Of a DNA stretch of 64,000 nucleotides, positions 47,489 through 55,814 are shown in pieces. Both the position numbers and the translations under genes were made by a program. Origin of the DNA: Thiomicrorhabdus arctica DSM 13458 (lineage in GTDB: Bacteria; Pseudomonadota; Gammaproteobacteria; Thiomicrospirales; Thiomicrospiraceae). Under the pieces are notes generated by a model. It saw nothing but the letters and a program-made list of their open reading frames with translations. It was not told where the DNA came from and searched no databases. Each line of letters starts with the position of its first letter. Position 1 is the first letter of the stretch. The stretch lies in contig NZ_KB905899.1 of NCBI RefSeq assembly GCF_000381085.1, positions 1,178,001 to 1,242,000 on the forward strand, in the 5' to 3' direction.

Positions 47489-47535
47489 ATCCCTAAATGA
47501 CCAACGCTCTTTAAACGATGCTTCTATTTAGGGAT
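47488..47535. repeat. Inverted repeat AATCCCTAAAT...ATTTAGGGATT
   Basis: Perfect 11-bp arms at 47488-47498 and 47525-47535, 26 bases apart, between the convergent DUF1415 and EamA genes. It could act as a weak terminator. CCCTAAATGACCA here is also present beside palindrome copy 8. Confidence 0.6.
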
Positions 47536-47578
47536 TTATGTCCACAGAAAACCTTCTAGCACCTGCGCAACACGAACC

Positions 47579-48466
47579 TCATGCTGTTGCCGGGCGAGTA
47601 ATTAAATACCCACCCAGCAAAATCGGCAACACGGCTAATAATTGCCAAAAGCTCGGCACTTCATTTAATAACCAGTAAGCCAAGCCTAATGTTATCAAGG
47701 GTGAAACGGCATATATAGCACTCACTTTAGTGATCGAAAGTCGGTGTAAAGATTCCATCCATAAGATTTTTGACATGACAAAAATCATCAGACCCAAAAA
47801 CAATAACCAGGGCCATTGCGACTGGATCATTAACCAAGTCGGTGTGGCTTCAAAAATAGTAGCCATCCCATAGACTAAGGGAATGCCAATCAAGCTACGT
47901 GACCATAGAATATTGGTACTGTGGACTTTTTTTCTAGCCTGTTTTTGATAGAAGTTACCCAGCGGAACTATCATGGCCGCCAGCAAGACCAAGACATCTC
48001 CTAAATTAATTTTCCAAACTTCGCCCACTGGAAACAAAATAACAATAGCACCCAACCCCATTAAAATTGCGCCCAATAAATGCTGGCGATTCAGGTACTC
48101 TTCAGCTGATCTTTGAAAATAGAGATACGCAAATAACAGCTGTAAAAAGAGAATCAGTGCCACATGGCTAGCGGTAGTGTACTGCGCGCCCACAAATATC
48201 AACATATACGCCGTTGCCATCAAAAAACTGGTTTTAAGCAACGCCGGATAAGCAGAGATATCGCTAAACTGCTTGTACCGTCCTGTCCAGAATGCATGCA
48301 CACCTAATACCGTACCCGCAATAACCAAGCTATAGAACAAGGCATGAATTCCACCTACACTATGGGCTAAATAAAAAGTAGCTATCGGAAACCAAGCCTC
48401 TATAAAAGAAGCCGACAGGATATATATTTCCCCTTGTACTTGCCTATTTAATTTAAATAATTTCAC
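47579..48466 (-). CDS. EamA/DMT-family transporter
   Basis: This 295-residue membrane protein starts with GTG behind GGAG. About ten hydrophobic helices form two EamA-like halves (HVALILFLQLLFAYLYFQRS; LLGAILMGLGAIVILFP; ISKVSAIYAVSP-like YAVSPLITLGLAYWLLNE; LLAVLPILLGGYLI). DMT permeases export or import small metabolites; the substrate cannot be read from sequence. Confidence 0.85.
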   Translation of the reverse strand: MKLFKLNRQVQGEIYILSASFIEAWFPIATFYLAHSVGGIHALFYSLVIAGTVLGVHAFWTGRYKQFSDISAYPALLKTSFLMATAYMLIFVGAQYTTASHVALILFLQLLFAYLYFQRSAEEYLNRQHLLGAILMGLGAIVILFPVGEVWKINLGDVLVLLAAMIVPLGNFYQKQARKKVHSTNILWSRSLIGIPLVYGMATIFEATPTWLMIQSQWPWLLFLGLMIFVMSKILWMESLHRLSITKVSAIYAVSPLITLGLAYWLLNEVPSFWQLLAVLPILLGGYLITRPATA

Positions 48467-48581
48467 TGATCTCCATCTCTTTTTATAAATGCTATTTGAT
48501 AATCATCGTTATAGGCTAGTTTGTTATGATAAGGTTTCTAGCATCGATTGCCAGCGGCAAACCCCACTCAAGGAGAAGCAT

Positions 48582-49088
48582 ATGAAAATCTTAACAGTGT
48601 TTACTTTTAGTCTTGCCTGCTTAATGAGCTTTGCAAGCAGTGCTGAATCAACCGGTGCTTACCAAAATCCATTACCGATTGCCACAAACCTGAAAACCCT
48701 GGGCCAGCAAGCGCTCAAACAGAACATTCCCATTGCCATCTTATTTAGTGCGAAAGGTTTAAATTCGACTGAAAAACTCAAAGATTTGGCACTCTATCCT
48801 GCATTGCGATCAGGCAATCTGGACGGGCGCGTTTTATTTACCGAGATTGAGGTGAATGTGGATTCTAAAACCGTCGATTTTTATGGTGAACCTTTGGCGA
48901 ACAAGGAGTATAAAGCACTCTATAACTTAAGCAGCCTGCCCGTGGTTATTTTTGTCGATGGTGAAGGTGAAGAGATTACTGAACAGCTACTTTCCGGGGC
49001 GTATGACTACTATTACTTTTATCTTACACAATCCATTAACAATGCGCTTAAGGCGTTAAACAATCCAAACCTTATACCTGACTTATAA
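48582..49088 (+). CDS. Secreted thioredoxin-fold protein without CxxC
   Basis: The ATG at 48582, behind AAGGAG, gives 168 residues with a signal peptide (MKILTVFTFSLACLMSFAS). The mature part has a thioredoxin-like pattern (NIPIAILFSAKGL, then LYNLSSLPVVIFVDGEGEEI with the cis-Pro), but the redox cysteines are missing (S-A-K-G). A Tyr-rich YDYYYFYL follows. It resembles the SoxW/DsbE-like fold, but a redox role is not supported. It could be a periplasmic chaperone or a binding protein. Confidence 0.6.
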   Translation: MKILTVFTFSLACLMSFASSAESTGAYQNPLPIATNLKTLGQQALKQNIPIAILFSAKGLNSTEKLKDLALYPALRSGNLDGRVLFTEIEVNVDSKTVDFYGEPLANKEYKALYNLSSLPVVIFVDGEGEEITEQLLSGAYDYYYFYLTQSINNALKALNNPNLIPDL

Positions 49089-49175
49089 TATTGTTTAAGT
49101 CCTTTCTATGACTAACAACAGACTTTTATTTGTCTAAAAATCGTGTCATTAAAGGTCACAAGGCCTGATGACCTC

Positions 49176-49952
49176 TTACTTCTGCATATCCTGTAAAAAT
49201 GGAAACTGTTTACGTACCAGCTTAACCTCTAAAACCTCAATTTCGGTCACAACAACCTCATCTGTCGCTTTACCGTAAGAAAGCACTTCACCTAGGGGGT
49301 TAATCACCATCGAACCGCCAATATAATTTAAATCATTACCATCTCTGCCCACACGATTCACGCCGACGATAAAACATTGGTTTTCAATGGCACGCGCTGC
49401 AAGCAAGGTTTCCCAGTGAGATTGACGTGACTCAGGCCAATTGGCAATCACAAAAATAACTTCTGCCTCTCTAACGACTTTGCGGAACAGCTCTGGAAAA
49501 CGTAAGTCATAACAGATAAAAAGACTGCAGGTTACCCCATTAAGGTCAAAGAGACAGGATTGATTGCCAGGAAGATAAATCGCTTGCTCATTGGCATAAG
49601 AAAAGGGCATTTGCTTGATATAACGTGCACTTCTCTGCCCATAAGGATTGAATACCCAACCCGAGTTTCTGAAGAGAGTATCCTCTCCGTCCATCTCTGT
49701 CTCAGCGACTCCAGCAATGAGAAAAATGCCAAACTCTCCTGCGAGCATAGCCAAGTTGCTCAGCAATTCATCCGTCCTTGATGTGAACCGCTCAGGGTGC
49801 ATCGAGAAACCACTTTGATACAACTCTGGCAACACGGCAACATCCACCTTTTGCCCTTGCCCCATTATTTCGTTGAGCTGCGAACGTAAAGCGTCAACAT
49901 TTGAACTGCTGTCCTCCCAAACGCCGTTCCACTGTAAACTAGCAATTTTCAA
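49176..49952 (-). CDS. Nitrilase-superfamily omega-amidase-like hydrolase
   Basis: This 258-residue carbon-nitrogen hydrolase has the catalytic triad Glu in VLPELYQSGFSM, Lys in YIKQMPFSYA and Cys in LFICYDLRFPE. It is close to the YafV omega-amidase branch, which removes ammonia from alpha-ketoglutaramate in methionine salvage. The substrate is inferred from family likeness only. Confidence 0.88.
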   Translation of the reverse strand: MKIASLQWNGVWEDSSSNVDALRSQLNEIMGQGQKVDVAVLPELYQSGFSMHPERFTSRTDELLSNLAMLAGEFGIFLIAGVAETEMDGEDTLFRNSGWVFNPYGQRSARYIKQMPFSYANEQAIYLPGNQSCLFDLNGVTCSLFICYDLRFPELFRKVVREAEVIFVIANWPESRQSHWETLLAARAIENQCFIVGVNRVGRDGNDLNYIGGSMVINPLGEVLSYGKATDEVVVTEIEVLEVKLVRKQFPFLQDMQK

Positions 49953-50121
49953 TACAACCTCCCCCCTCTCTCTGCAGAGATAACGTTACGCTATTATGAC
50001 CTCTACACGCATGTACATTTGCACTCTAAAACACCGATACAACACGAATGTTATCATCATTTTACAAGTCATCAAGTCTAGCTTAATACCGAAACGGTTA
50101 AGCGTCAAAATTAGCGCACAA

Positions 50122-50156
50122 AAAAGCCCGCTAATCCATTCCAGACGAGCAGGCCG
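50122..50156 (-). terminator. Terminator downstream of ybiT
   Basis: On the minus strand GCCTGCT, a ~15-base loop and AGCGGGC (one wobble pair) precede TTTTTT. Confidence 0.7.
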
Positions 50157-50184
50157 TTTGAGTCTTACGTTTTGAGCTCTAAAT

Positions 50185-51789
50185 TTAAACTAAGGTCGTC
50201 AAATAAGACTCATAATCACCACGGAAATCAAGACTTGTCCCGTCCCCTTTCATGACCAGCAAACGAGAGGCTACTGAAGAGATGAACTCTCTGTCATGTG
50301 ATACAAATATAATCGTACCAGGATAATCCACCATCGCTTGGTTTAGAGACTCAATCGATTCCATATCCAAATGGTTAGTCGGCTCATCCATAATCAAAAT
50401 ATTTGGCTTTTGCAACATTAATTTACCAAACAACATACGCCCTTGCTCGCCCCCAGAAAGGACTTTGACGGACTTATCAATCTCTTTTTGTGAGAACAAC
50501 AAACGGCCTAAAACGGCGCGTAAAGCCTGCTCATCATCCCCTGGCTGTTTCCATTGGCTCATCCAATCAAACAAACTCATGTCTTCTTCAAAGTCATGAC
50601 CGTGGTCTTGACCGTAATAACCTATCTTAACGTTATCAGACCATTTGACGGTACCTGACGTTAAGTCTGTTTCGCCGTTCAAACATTTTAAGAAGGTGGT
50701 TTTACCGACACCGTTGGCACCGATTACCCCTAATTTTTCGCCGACTTCCAACATCAAGTTAAGGTCTTTAATCACCAGGTTATCTTCACCTTCGTTGTCA
50801 GAATAGACTTTACCAAGGCTGTCCACTTCTAGTGCTAAACGGAATAATTTTTTATCCTGTTCAAAACGGATAAAGGGATTCACTCGACTAGAAGCTTTGA
50901 CTTCAGAAAGTTCAATCTTATCAATTGCTTTAGCACGAGAACTCGCTTGCTTGGCTTTAGAGGCGTTTGCAGAAAAGCGACTTACAAAGGCTTTCAACTC
51001 ATTGATTTGTCCTTGTTTTTTGGCATTATCAGATAACAGTTGATCACGTACCATCGTTGAGGCTTCCATATACTGATCATAGTTACCAGGGTAGATACGC
51101 AACTCACCATAATCCAAATCGGCCATATGGGTACAAACACTGTTTAAAAAGTGTCGATCATGGGAAATAATGATCATCGTACTTTTACGTTCATTAAGAA
51201 TGTTTTCCAACCAAGTGATGGTGTTAATATCCAGGTTGTTGGTCGGCTCATCCAGCAATAATATATCAGGATTTGAAAACAGGGCTTGTGCTAATAACAC
51301 ACGTAACTTCCAACCTGGAGCGACTTCACTCATTGGTCCAAAATGTTGCTCCACTGGGATCTCAAGTCCCAACAATAACTCACCGGCACGGGATTCAGAG
51401 GTATAACCATCCATCTCACCAAACTGTACCTCTAAGTTTGCCACCAGCATACCTTCCGTTTCTGACATCGCTGGTAAGCTATAAATACGGTCACGTTCTT
51501 TTTTAACTTCCCATAATTCAGGCTGTCCCATAATGACGGTATCTACAACACTGTACTCTTCGTAAGCAAACTGATCCTGTTTTAGTTTACCGACGCGTTC
51601 ATTTTCATCCACACTTACGCTGCCCGAGGTCTGAACTAAATCGCCCCCTAAAATTTTCATAAAGGTCGACTTACCGCAACCGTTGGCACCGATTAAACCG
51701 TAACGTTTACCGCCACCGAACTTAACTGAGATATCTTCAAAAAGGGGTTTTTCACCAAACTGCATGGTGATATTAGCTGTTGAAATCAA
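50185..51789 (-). CDS. ybiT: YbiT-type ABC-F ATPase
   Basis: This 534-residue protein has two ABC domains: [19 protein letters not shown] with [12 protein letters not shown], then [19 protein letters not shown] with [12 protein letters not shown]. They are joined by a P-site tRNA interaction linker rich in lysine. The N-terminus [20 protein letters not shown] and [14 protein letters not shown] match E. coli YbiT rather than EttA or Uup. ABC-F proteins act at the ribosomal E site. It has no transmembrane part. Confidence 0.92.
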   Translation of the reverse strand: MISTANITMQFGEKPLFEDISVKFGGGKRYGLIGANGCGKSTFMKILGGDLVQTSGSVSVDENERVGKLKQDQFAYEEYSVVDTVIMGQPELWEVKKERDRIYSLPAMSETEGMLVANLEVQFGEMDGYTSESRAGELLLGLEIPVEQHFGPMSEVAPGWKLRVLLAQALFSNPDILLLDEPTNNLDINTITWLENILNERKSTMIIISHDRHFLNSVCTHMADLDYGELRIYPGNYDQYMEASTMVRDQLLSDNAKKQGQINELKAFVSRFSANASKAKQASSRAKAIDKIELSEVKASSRVNPFIRFEQDKKLFRLALEVDSLGKVYSDNEGEDNLVIKDLNLMLEVGEKLGVIGANGVGKTTFLKCLNGETDLTSGTVKWSDNVKIGYYGQDHGHDFEEDMSLFDWMSQWKQPGDDEQALRAVLGRLLFSQKEIDKSVKVLSGGEQGRMLFGKLMLQKPNILIMDEPTNHLDMESIESLNQAMVDYPGTIIFVSHDREFISSVASRLLVMKGDGTSLDFRGDYESYLTTLV

Positions 51790-51917
51790 AAATTATTCCT
51801 ACTCTTTACTTGAAATGACGGCCTAAATTTGTCTACAAACCTGGCTGTCTAAAAATGGGGGGTTATTAATTGGCGCTATTGTGCCATAAATTAAGGGTAA
51901 ACGTTTGTTTTAAATGT

Positions 51918-51957
51918 AAAAAACCCTAAATGACCAGGCCTGGTCATTTAGGGTTTT
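51918..51957 (-). terminator. Terminator of htpG built around dispersed palindrome copy 8
   Basis: A perfect 38-bp inverted repeat (51920-51957) has AAAACCCTAAATGACCAGG as the left arm and its complement as the right arm, with no loop. TGACCAGGCCTGGTCA (51931-51946) is its centre. On the minus strand the stem ends in GGGTTTTTT (T-run 51923-51918). It lies about 50 bp after the htpG stop. Confidence 0.9.
51931..51946. repeat. Dispersed palindrome, copy 8 (centre of the htpG terminator)
   Basis: TGACCAGGCCTGGTCA, perfect 16-bp palindrome. Confidence 0.92.
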
Positions 51958-52008
51958 AGAAAAAAAATGATTTAATCGCTAAATTAAATCATCAATTTTA
52001 TCAACGAA

Positions 52009-53904
52009 TTAAATCACTTCACTGAGTAAAGCGTTCATACGTTTAATGAAGGCTGCTGGGTTTTCTAAAGAATCCCCTTCTGCTAGTTGGGCTTGCTCTA
52101 ACAAGAACAGAGACCACTCTTTAAGCTTAGCGTCATCTTTAATTGATTCTAACTTTTTAACTAAAGCATGATCTGGATTCAATTCCAAAACAGGCTTCTG
52201 CTTAGGCATTGCTTGCCCCATCTGTTCCATCATGCGTACCATATGGGCTGACATATCACCTTCGGCACTCACCACACAGGCGGGTGAATCCGTGAGACGA
52301 CTGGTCATGCGAACATCCGAAACAACATCCTCAATGACCGCTTTCACTTTATCCGTTAAAGCGTCGCGCGTTTTCTTCTCATCTTCAGACAGATCTTTTT
52401 CAGCTTCATCTGCAAACTCTTTTAGATCTGCAGAAGTAATCGATTTAAGCGATTTACCTTCAAAGTCCGTCAAGTGGGAGACTAACCACTCATCAATACG
52501 ATCTGACAACAACAAGACTTCGATGCCTTTTTTACGGAACATCTCCAGGTGCGGGCTACCTTTCGCCGCAGCATGAGTATCGGCCACAATATAGTAAATC
52601 GCTTCTTGATCTGGCTGCATTCGATCAACATATTGCGCGAATGAAACACGTTGTTCGGTAGTGCTTTCATCATATGTAGAGGCAAAACGCATTAACTGAG
52701 CAATCTTATCTTTATTGGCAAAATCTTCAACCAAACCTTCTTTCATGACTTGGCCAAACTCGTCCCAGAAGGTGTTGTAATCGGCTTGGTCTTCAGCCGA
52801 AGACAGCTTGCTTAACTCAGTCAAAATGCGTTTAACCGAAGCCCCACGAATCTTATCAACCACTTTATTGCTCTGTAAGATTTCGCGCGAGACATTCAAC
52901 GGTAAGTCCGCAGAATCAATGACCCCACGTACAAAACGTAAGTAGGTCGGCATTAATTGTTCAGCGTCATCCATAATAAAAACACGCTTAACATACAATT
53001 TTAAGCCATAACGACGATCACGTTCATATAGATCAAACGGTGCTTTTTTAGGAATATACAATAATGATGTATATTCCAATGTACCTTCAACTTTATTATG
53101 GATATGCGCTAGCGGCTCACCAAAATCATGAGTGATTGTTTGGTAGAAGTTGGTGTAATCTTCTTCACTTAGGTCTGATTTAGACTGGGTCCACAAAGCC
53201 GTTGCTTTATTGACCTGCTCAAATGTACCGGTCGGCTTTTGTGCTTTGGCCTCTTCATCCCACTCTGAACCCGCCATTTTAATTGGGAAACTAATATGGT
53301 CAGAGTAAGTGGTGATGATGTTCTTTAAACGCGCTTCTTCTAGAAACTCGCTCATATCTTTTTTAAGGTGGAGAACAATTTCTGTACCTTTAGTCGCCTT
53401 TTCAACGGTTTCTAAGGTAAATTCACCTTCACCTTGGGAGATCCATTTAGTCGCTTCAATCACGGGTGTGCCAGCTTTACGGGTCGTTAAGACCACCTCA
53501 TCAGCCACAATGAAAGATGAGTAGAAACCCACTCCGAATTGACCAATCAGGTGAGAGTCTTTCGCTTGATCACCGGTCATGTTTTCCAAGAATTTTTTAG
53601 TTCCAGAATTGGCAATGGTTCCGATGTTTGCAATGACTTCGTCACGGGTCATACCAATACCATTATCCGAAATGGTCAGTGTACCGCTCTCTTTATCAAA
53701 TTCGACCTGAATAAAAAGTTCTTCTTCCCCTTCGGTTAAAGCATCATTTGAGACCGCTTCAAAACGTAATTTATCCAAAGCATCGGAAGCATTGGAAACA
53801 AGCTCACGTAAAAATATTTCTTTGTTTGAATATAACGCATGAATCATTAATTTTAGAAGTTGATTCACTTCCGTCTGAAACGCGTGAGTTTCGGTTGTAC
53901 TCAT
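52009..53904 (-). CDS. htpG: HtpG: Hsp90 chaperone
   Basis: This 631-residue protein has the GHKL ATPase motifs [50 protein letters not shown] and GTEIVLHLK, plus the middle-domain catalytic Arg region ([11 protein letters not shown]). The length fits bacterial Hsp90. GGAG precedes the ATG. It is transcribed from a probable heat-shock promoter. Confidence 0.97.
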
Positions 53905-53952
53905 TGATAAATCTCCAAGTTAGGTTATTGAATGGATAGATGTGCCCATTTC

Positions 53953-53979
53953 ATAGGGTTAAAAAAGTTGTTATTCAAG
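53953..53979 (-). promoter_or_regulatory. Probable sigma-32 heat-shock promoter of htpG
   Basis: On the minus strand CTTGAA (53979-53974), 15-bp spacer, CCCTAT (53958-53953), close to CTTGAAA-N(11-15)-CCCCATnT. It lies 49 bp before the htpG ATG. Confidence 0.75.
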
Positions 53980-53990
53980 GCTTTTAAACA

Positions 53991-54021
53991 AAAAAAGCAC
54001 AGAATATTCTGTGCTTTTTGT
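53991..54021 (-). terminator. Terminator after the 54-kb periplasmic gene
   Basis: AGCACAGAATATTCTGTGCT is a perfect 20-bp palindrome flanked by A- and T-runs. On the minus strand it ends in GTGCTTTTTTT. Confidence 0.88.
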
Positions 54022-54051
54022 AGACCTACCATTCAGTATTTATAAAAAGGA

Positions 54052-54984
54052 TTAGAAATCGGATTCTACTTCAATTTTTTTATTATTCGCGACGGCTTTT
54101 AAAGCTTCTGTAATATTATCAGGTGCACCTGCAATACTCATAAAACTACCCTCCCCCATCATAGAAAGATGTGGCCAGTTAACTGCGATACGGAATTTAC
54201 CATTTAAGGCCATGACCTCGCCATCCACCACTAAAATTTCATATGGGAAATGGGCTGCGTGGGTCATTCCCTTTTTATCAATCGCTTCACTGATAAATTG
54301 ATCAGAGGCTTCTTTATACTTTAAAGCGACGCCAAAAACACTCATTTTTTTGCCCGGAATATCTATGCGATACACTTTAGAAGAATCTGCCATATGCGCT
54401 GTTAAACCCGCCTCAACGGATTTCAGTGCAGATTCATACGAATCAAACTCTGCCAATTCATCTTCATCGTCAAAATAAGGCATCATCATTTTATAGTGAT
54501 ATTCACGCAACTCTTTATCACTAATAGGCTCATCGGCACCGTACTCTTGTTGTGCGCCCAAAGCGGTCTTCATAGAAGACTGGATAGGTTGGATATCACC
54601 TTTCATCCGATAGACATTCCACATGTATCCAGGGTTAGTATAACTAATGTCAACATCTGTCCCCTTTTGAACCACGGCAATACGCTCCATTGCACCAAAG
54701 CCACCATTTTCAGACAGTCCAGCCATGGATTTCAGTGCAGAATTCGTCACGACAATCACCTGAGTATTAGAACTTGGTGAATAACTGCCAACAATATCAA
54801 AACCATTTGCTTTTAAGGATGTTTGAGTACTTTCTATGGCACTCTGTAAAGAAGCACCTACTTGAGTAGTACCTTGCATGAAGGGCATGTACTCTGCTGC
54901 CATAGATGCCATCGGCACGGTTAAAAGGGATGCACTCAATAACGAAGATTGAATGAGTTTCAGATTGAAAGACTTAAGTTGCAT
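54052..54984 (-). CDS. Secreted protein of unknown function
   Basis: This 310-residue protein has a signal peptide ending near ASMAAEY. The mature part is a mixed alpha/beta soluble domain (SAIESTQTSLKANGFDIVGS; TQVIVVTNSALKSMA), with acidic stretches (YFDDEDELAEFDSYES) and two halves that could be repeats of a DUF302-like fold. That likeness is weak, so I leave the function open. It appears monocistronic with its own terminator. Confidence 0.75.
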   Translation of the reverse strand: MQLKSFNLKLIQSSLLSASLLTVPMASMAAEYMPFMQGTTQVGASLQSAIESTQTSLKANGFDIVGSYSPSSNTQVIVVTNSALKSMAGLSENGGFGAMERIAVVQKGTDVDISYTNPGYMWNVYRMKGDIQPIQSSMKTALGAQQEYGADEPISDKELREYHYKMMMPYFDDEDELAEFDSYESALKSVEAGLTAHMADSSKVYRIDIPGKKMSVFGVALKYKEASDQFISEAIDKKGMTHAAHFPYEILVVDGEVMALNGKFRIAVNWPHLSMMGEGSFMSIAGAPDNITEALKAVANNKKIEVESDF

Positions 54985-55138
54985 ACATTACCTTTTTATT
55001 TAAGAAGTTGATGACCAATTCTTCGGCTTGCTCTATTGTCATAAATTTTACTAATTAATGAAACATGAATTATTTTATGACCGAATAAACTCTTTGCAAA
55101 ATAATGATATAGCGCTCTATGGGTAAATTTAATGCATA

Positions 55139-55163
55139 AAAAAACCCGCTTTAAACGGGTTTT
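55139..55163 (-). terminator. Terminator at the end of the cheD-cheA operon
   Basis: AAAACCCG, short loop, CGGGTTTT, with A/T runs outside. It lies about 30 bp after the stop of the 55194 gene. Confidence 0.85.
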
Positions 55164-55193
55164 AAAACAAGACTGTGTAAAAACAATCAAACT

Positions 55194-55763
55194 TTAAAAG
55201 AGCTCATCTTCATCCTCTAAGACTTCACCTTCATGCATTCTTTGCTTCATTCTCTGTTTCATAATAGAAATCGCTTCTTCTACAGGGGTATGCTGATCAA
55301 AAACGAGTTCAAACAACTCTTCTTCTTCCCGCATGGTTGTACCTTGACGAACGCTGGTTTTAAACGCTTTCCACTCAGCGGCATCTTTGACTCGCATCTC
55401 ATGAGAAACAATCTCTGCAAGACCTGATATTCCATGAGAGACATGCTCTAGACGCTGACTCAACTTATCATAAAATTGAAAGGCGATAATGGATTGATTC
55501 ATTTTAGATTCAAGTTCACTTGCTTCACTTTGTAATTCCGTTTGCAATGACTGCGCTGACTCTCCAGCCAAAGCGGCGATCTTCAGACTAAATGCCTGAA
55601 TCTTTTCAATGTGCCGTGACATATACGTAAATGAATCAATTAACGTATTGACCGAGTTATCCCCCTCTGTTATCGATAGATCTATTTGAGCCACAGATAA
55701 ATTTAAAATTAATATCGTTTGTTGAACTTCTTTTGAACCAAGTGAAAACTCTTCGCCTGTCAT
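55194..55763 (-). CDS. Small helical protein after cheA with a CheZ-like DxxxQ motif
   Basis: This 189-residue soluble protein is nearly all helical. Residues about 15-110 look like a long antiparallel bundle. The segment IIAFQFYDKLSQRLEHV contains D99-K-L-S-Q103, the spacing of the catalytic Asp and Gln of CheZ (D-L-T-G-Q in E. coli). The C-terminus is acidic and ends DEDELF. It follows cheA by 51 bp and precedes the operon terminator, where a CheY-P phosphatase could sit. Overall sequence is too distant to call it CheZ. It may instead be an unnamed chemotaxis accessory protein. Confidence 0.7.
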   Translation of the reverse strand: MTGEEFSLGSKEVQQTILILNLSVAQIDLSITEGDNSVNTLIDSFTYMSRHIEKIQAFSLKIAALAGESAQSLQTELQSEASELESKMNQSIIAFQFYDKLSQRLEHVSHGISGLAEIVSHEMRVKDAAEWKAFKTSVRQGTTMREEEELFELVFDQHTPVEEAISIMKQRMKQRMHEGEVLEDEDELF

Positions 55764-55814
55764 ACTGACCTCTAAAAAATAAAAACATAATCATTAAAAC
55801 AAACTGTTTGGATG

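Noticed and set aside
7229-51946. The repeated palindrome as a CRISPR array or insertion-sequence ends
   Set aside because: Copies are kilobases apart and irregularly spaced, with no unit length, spacers, transposase or target duplications.
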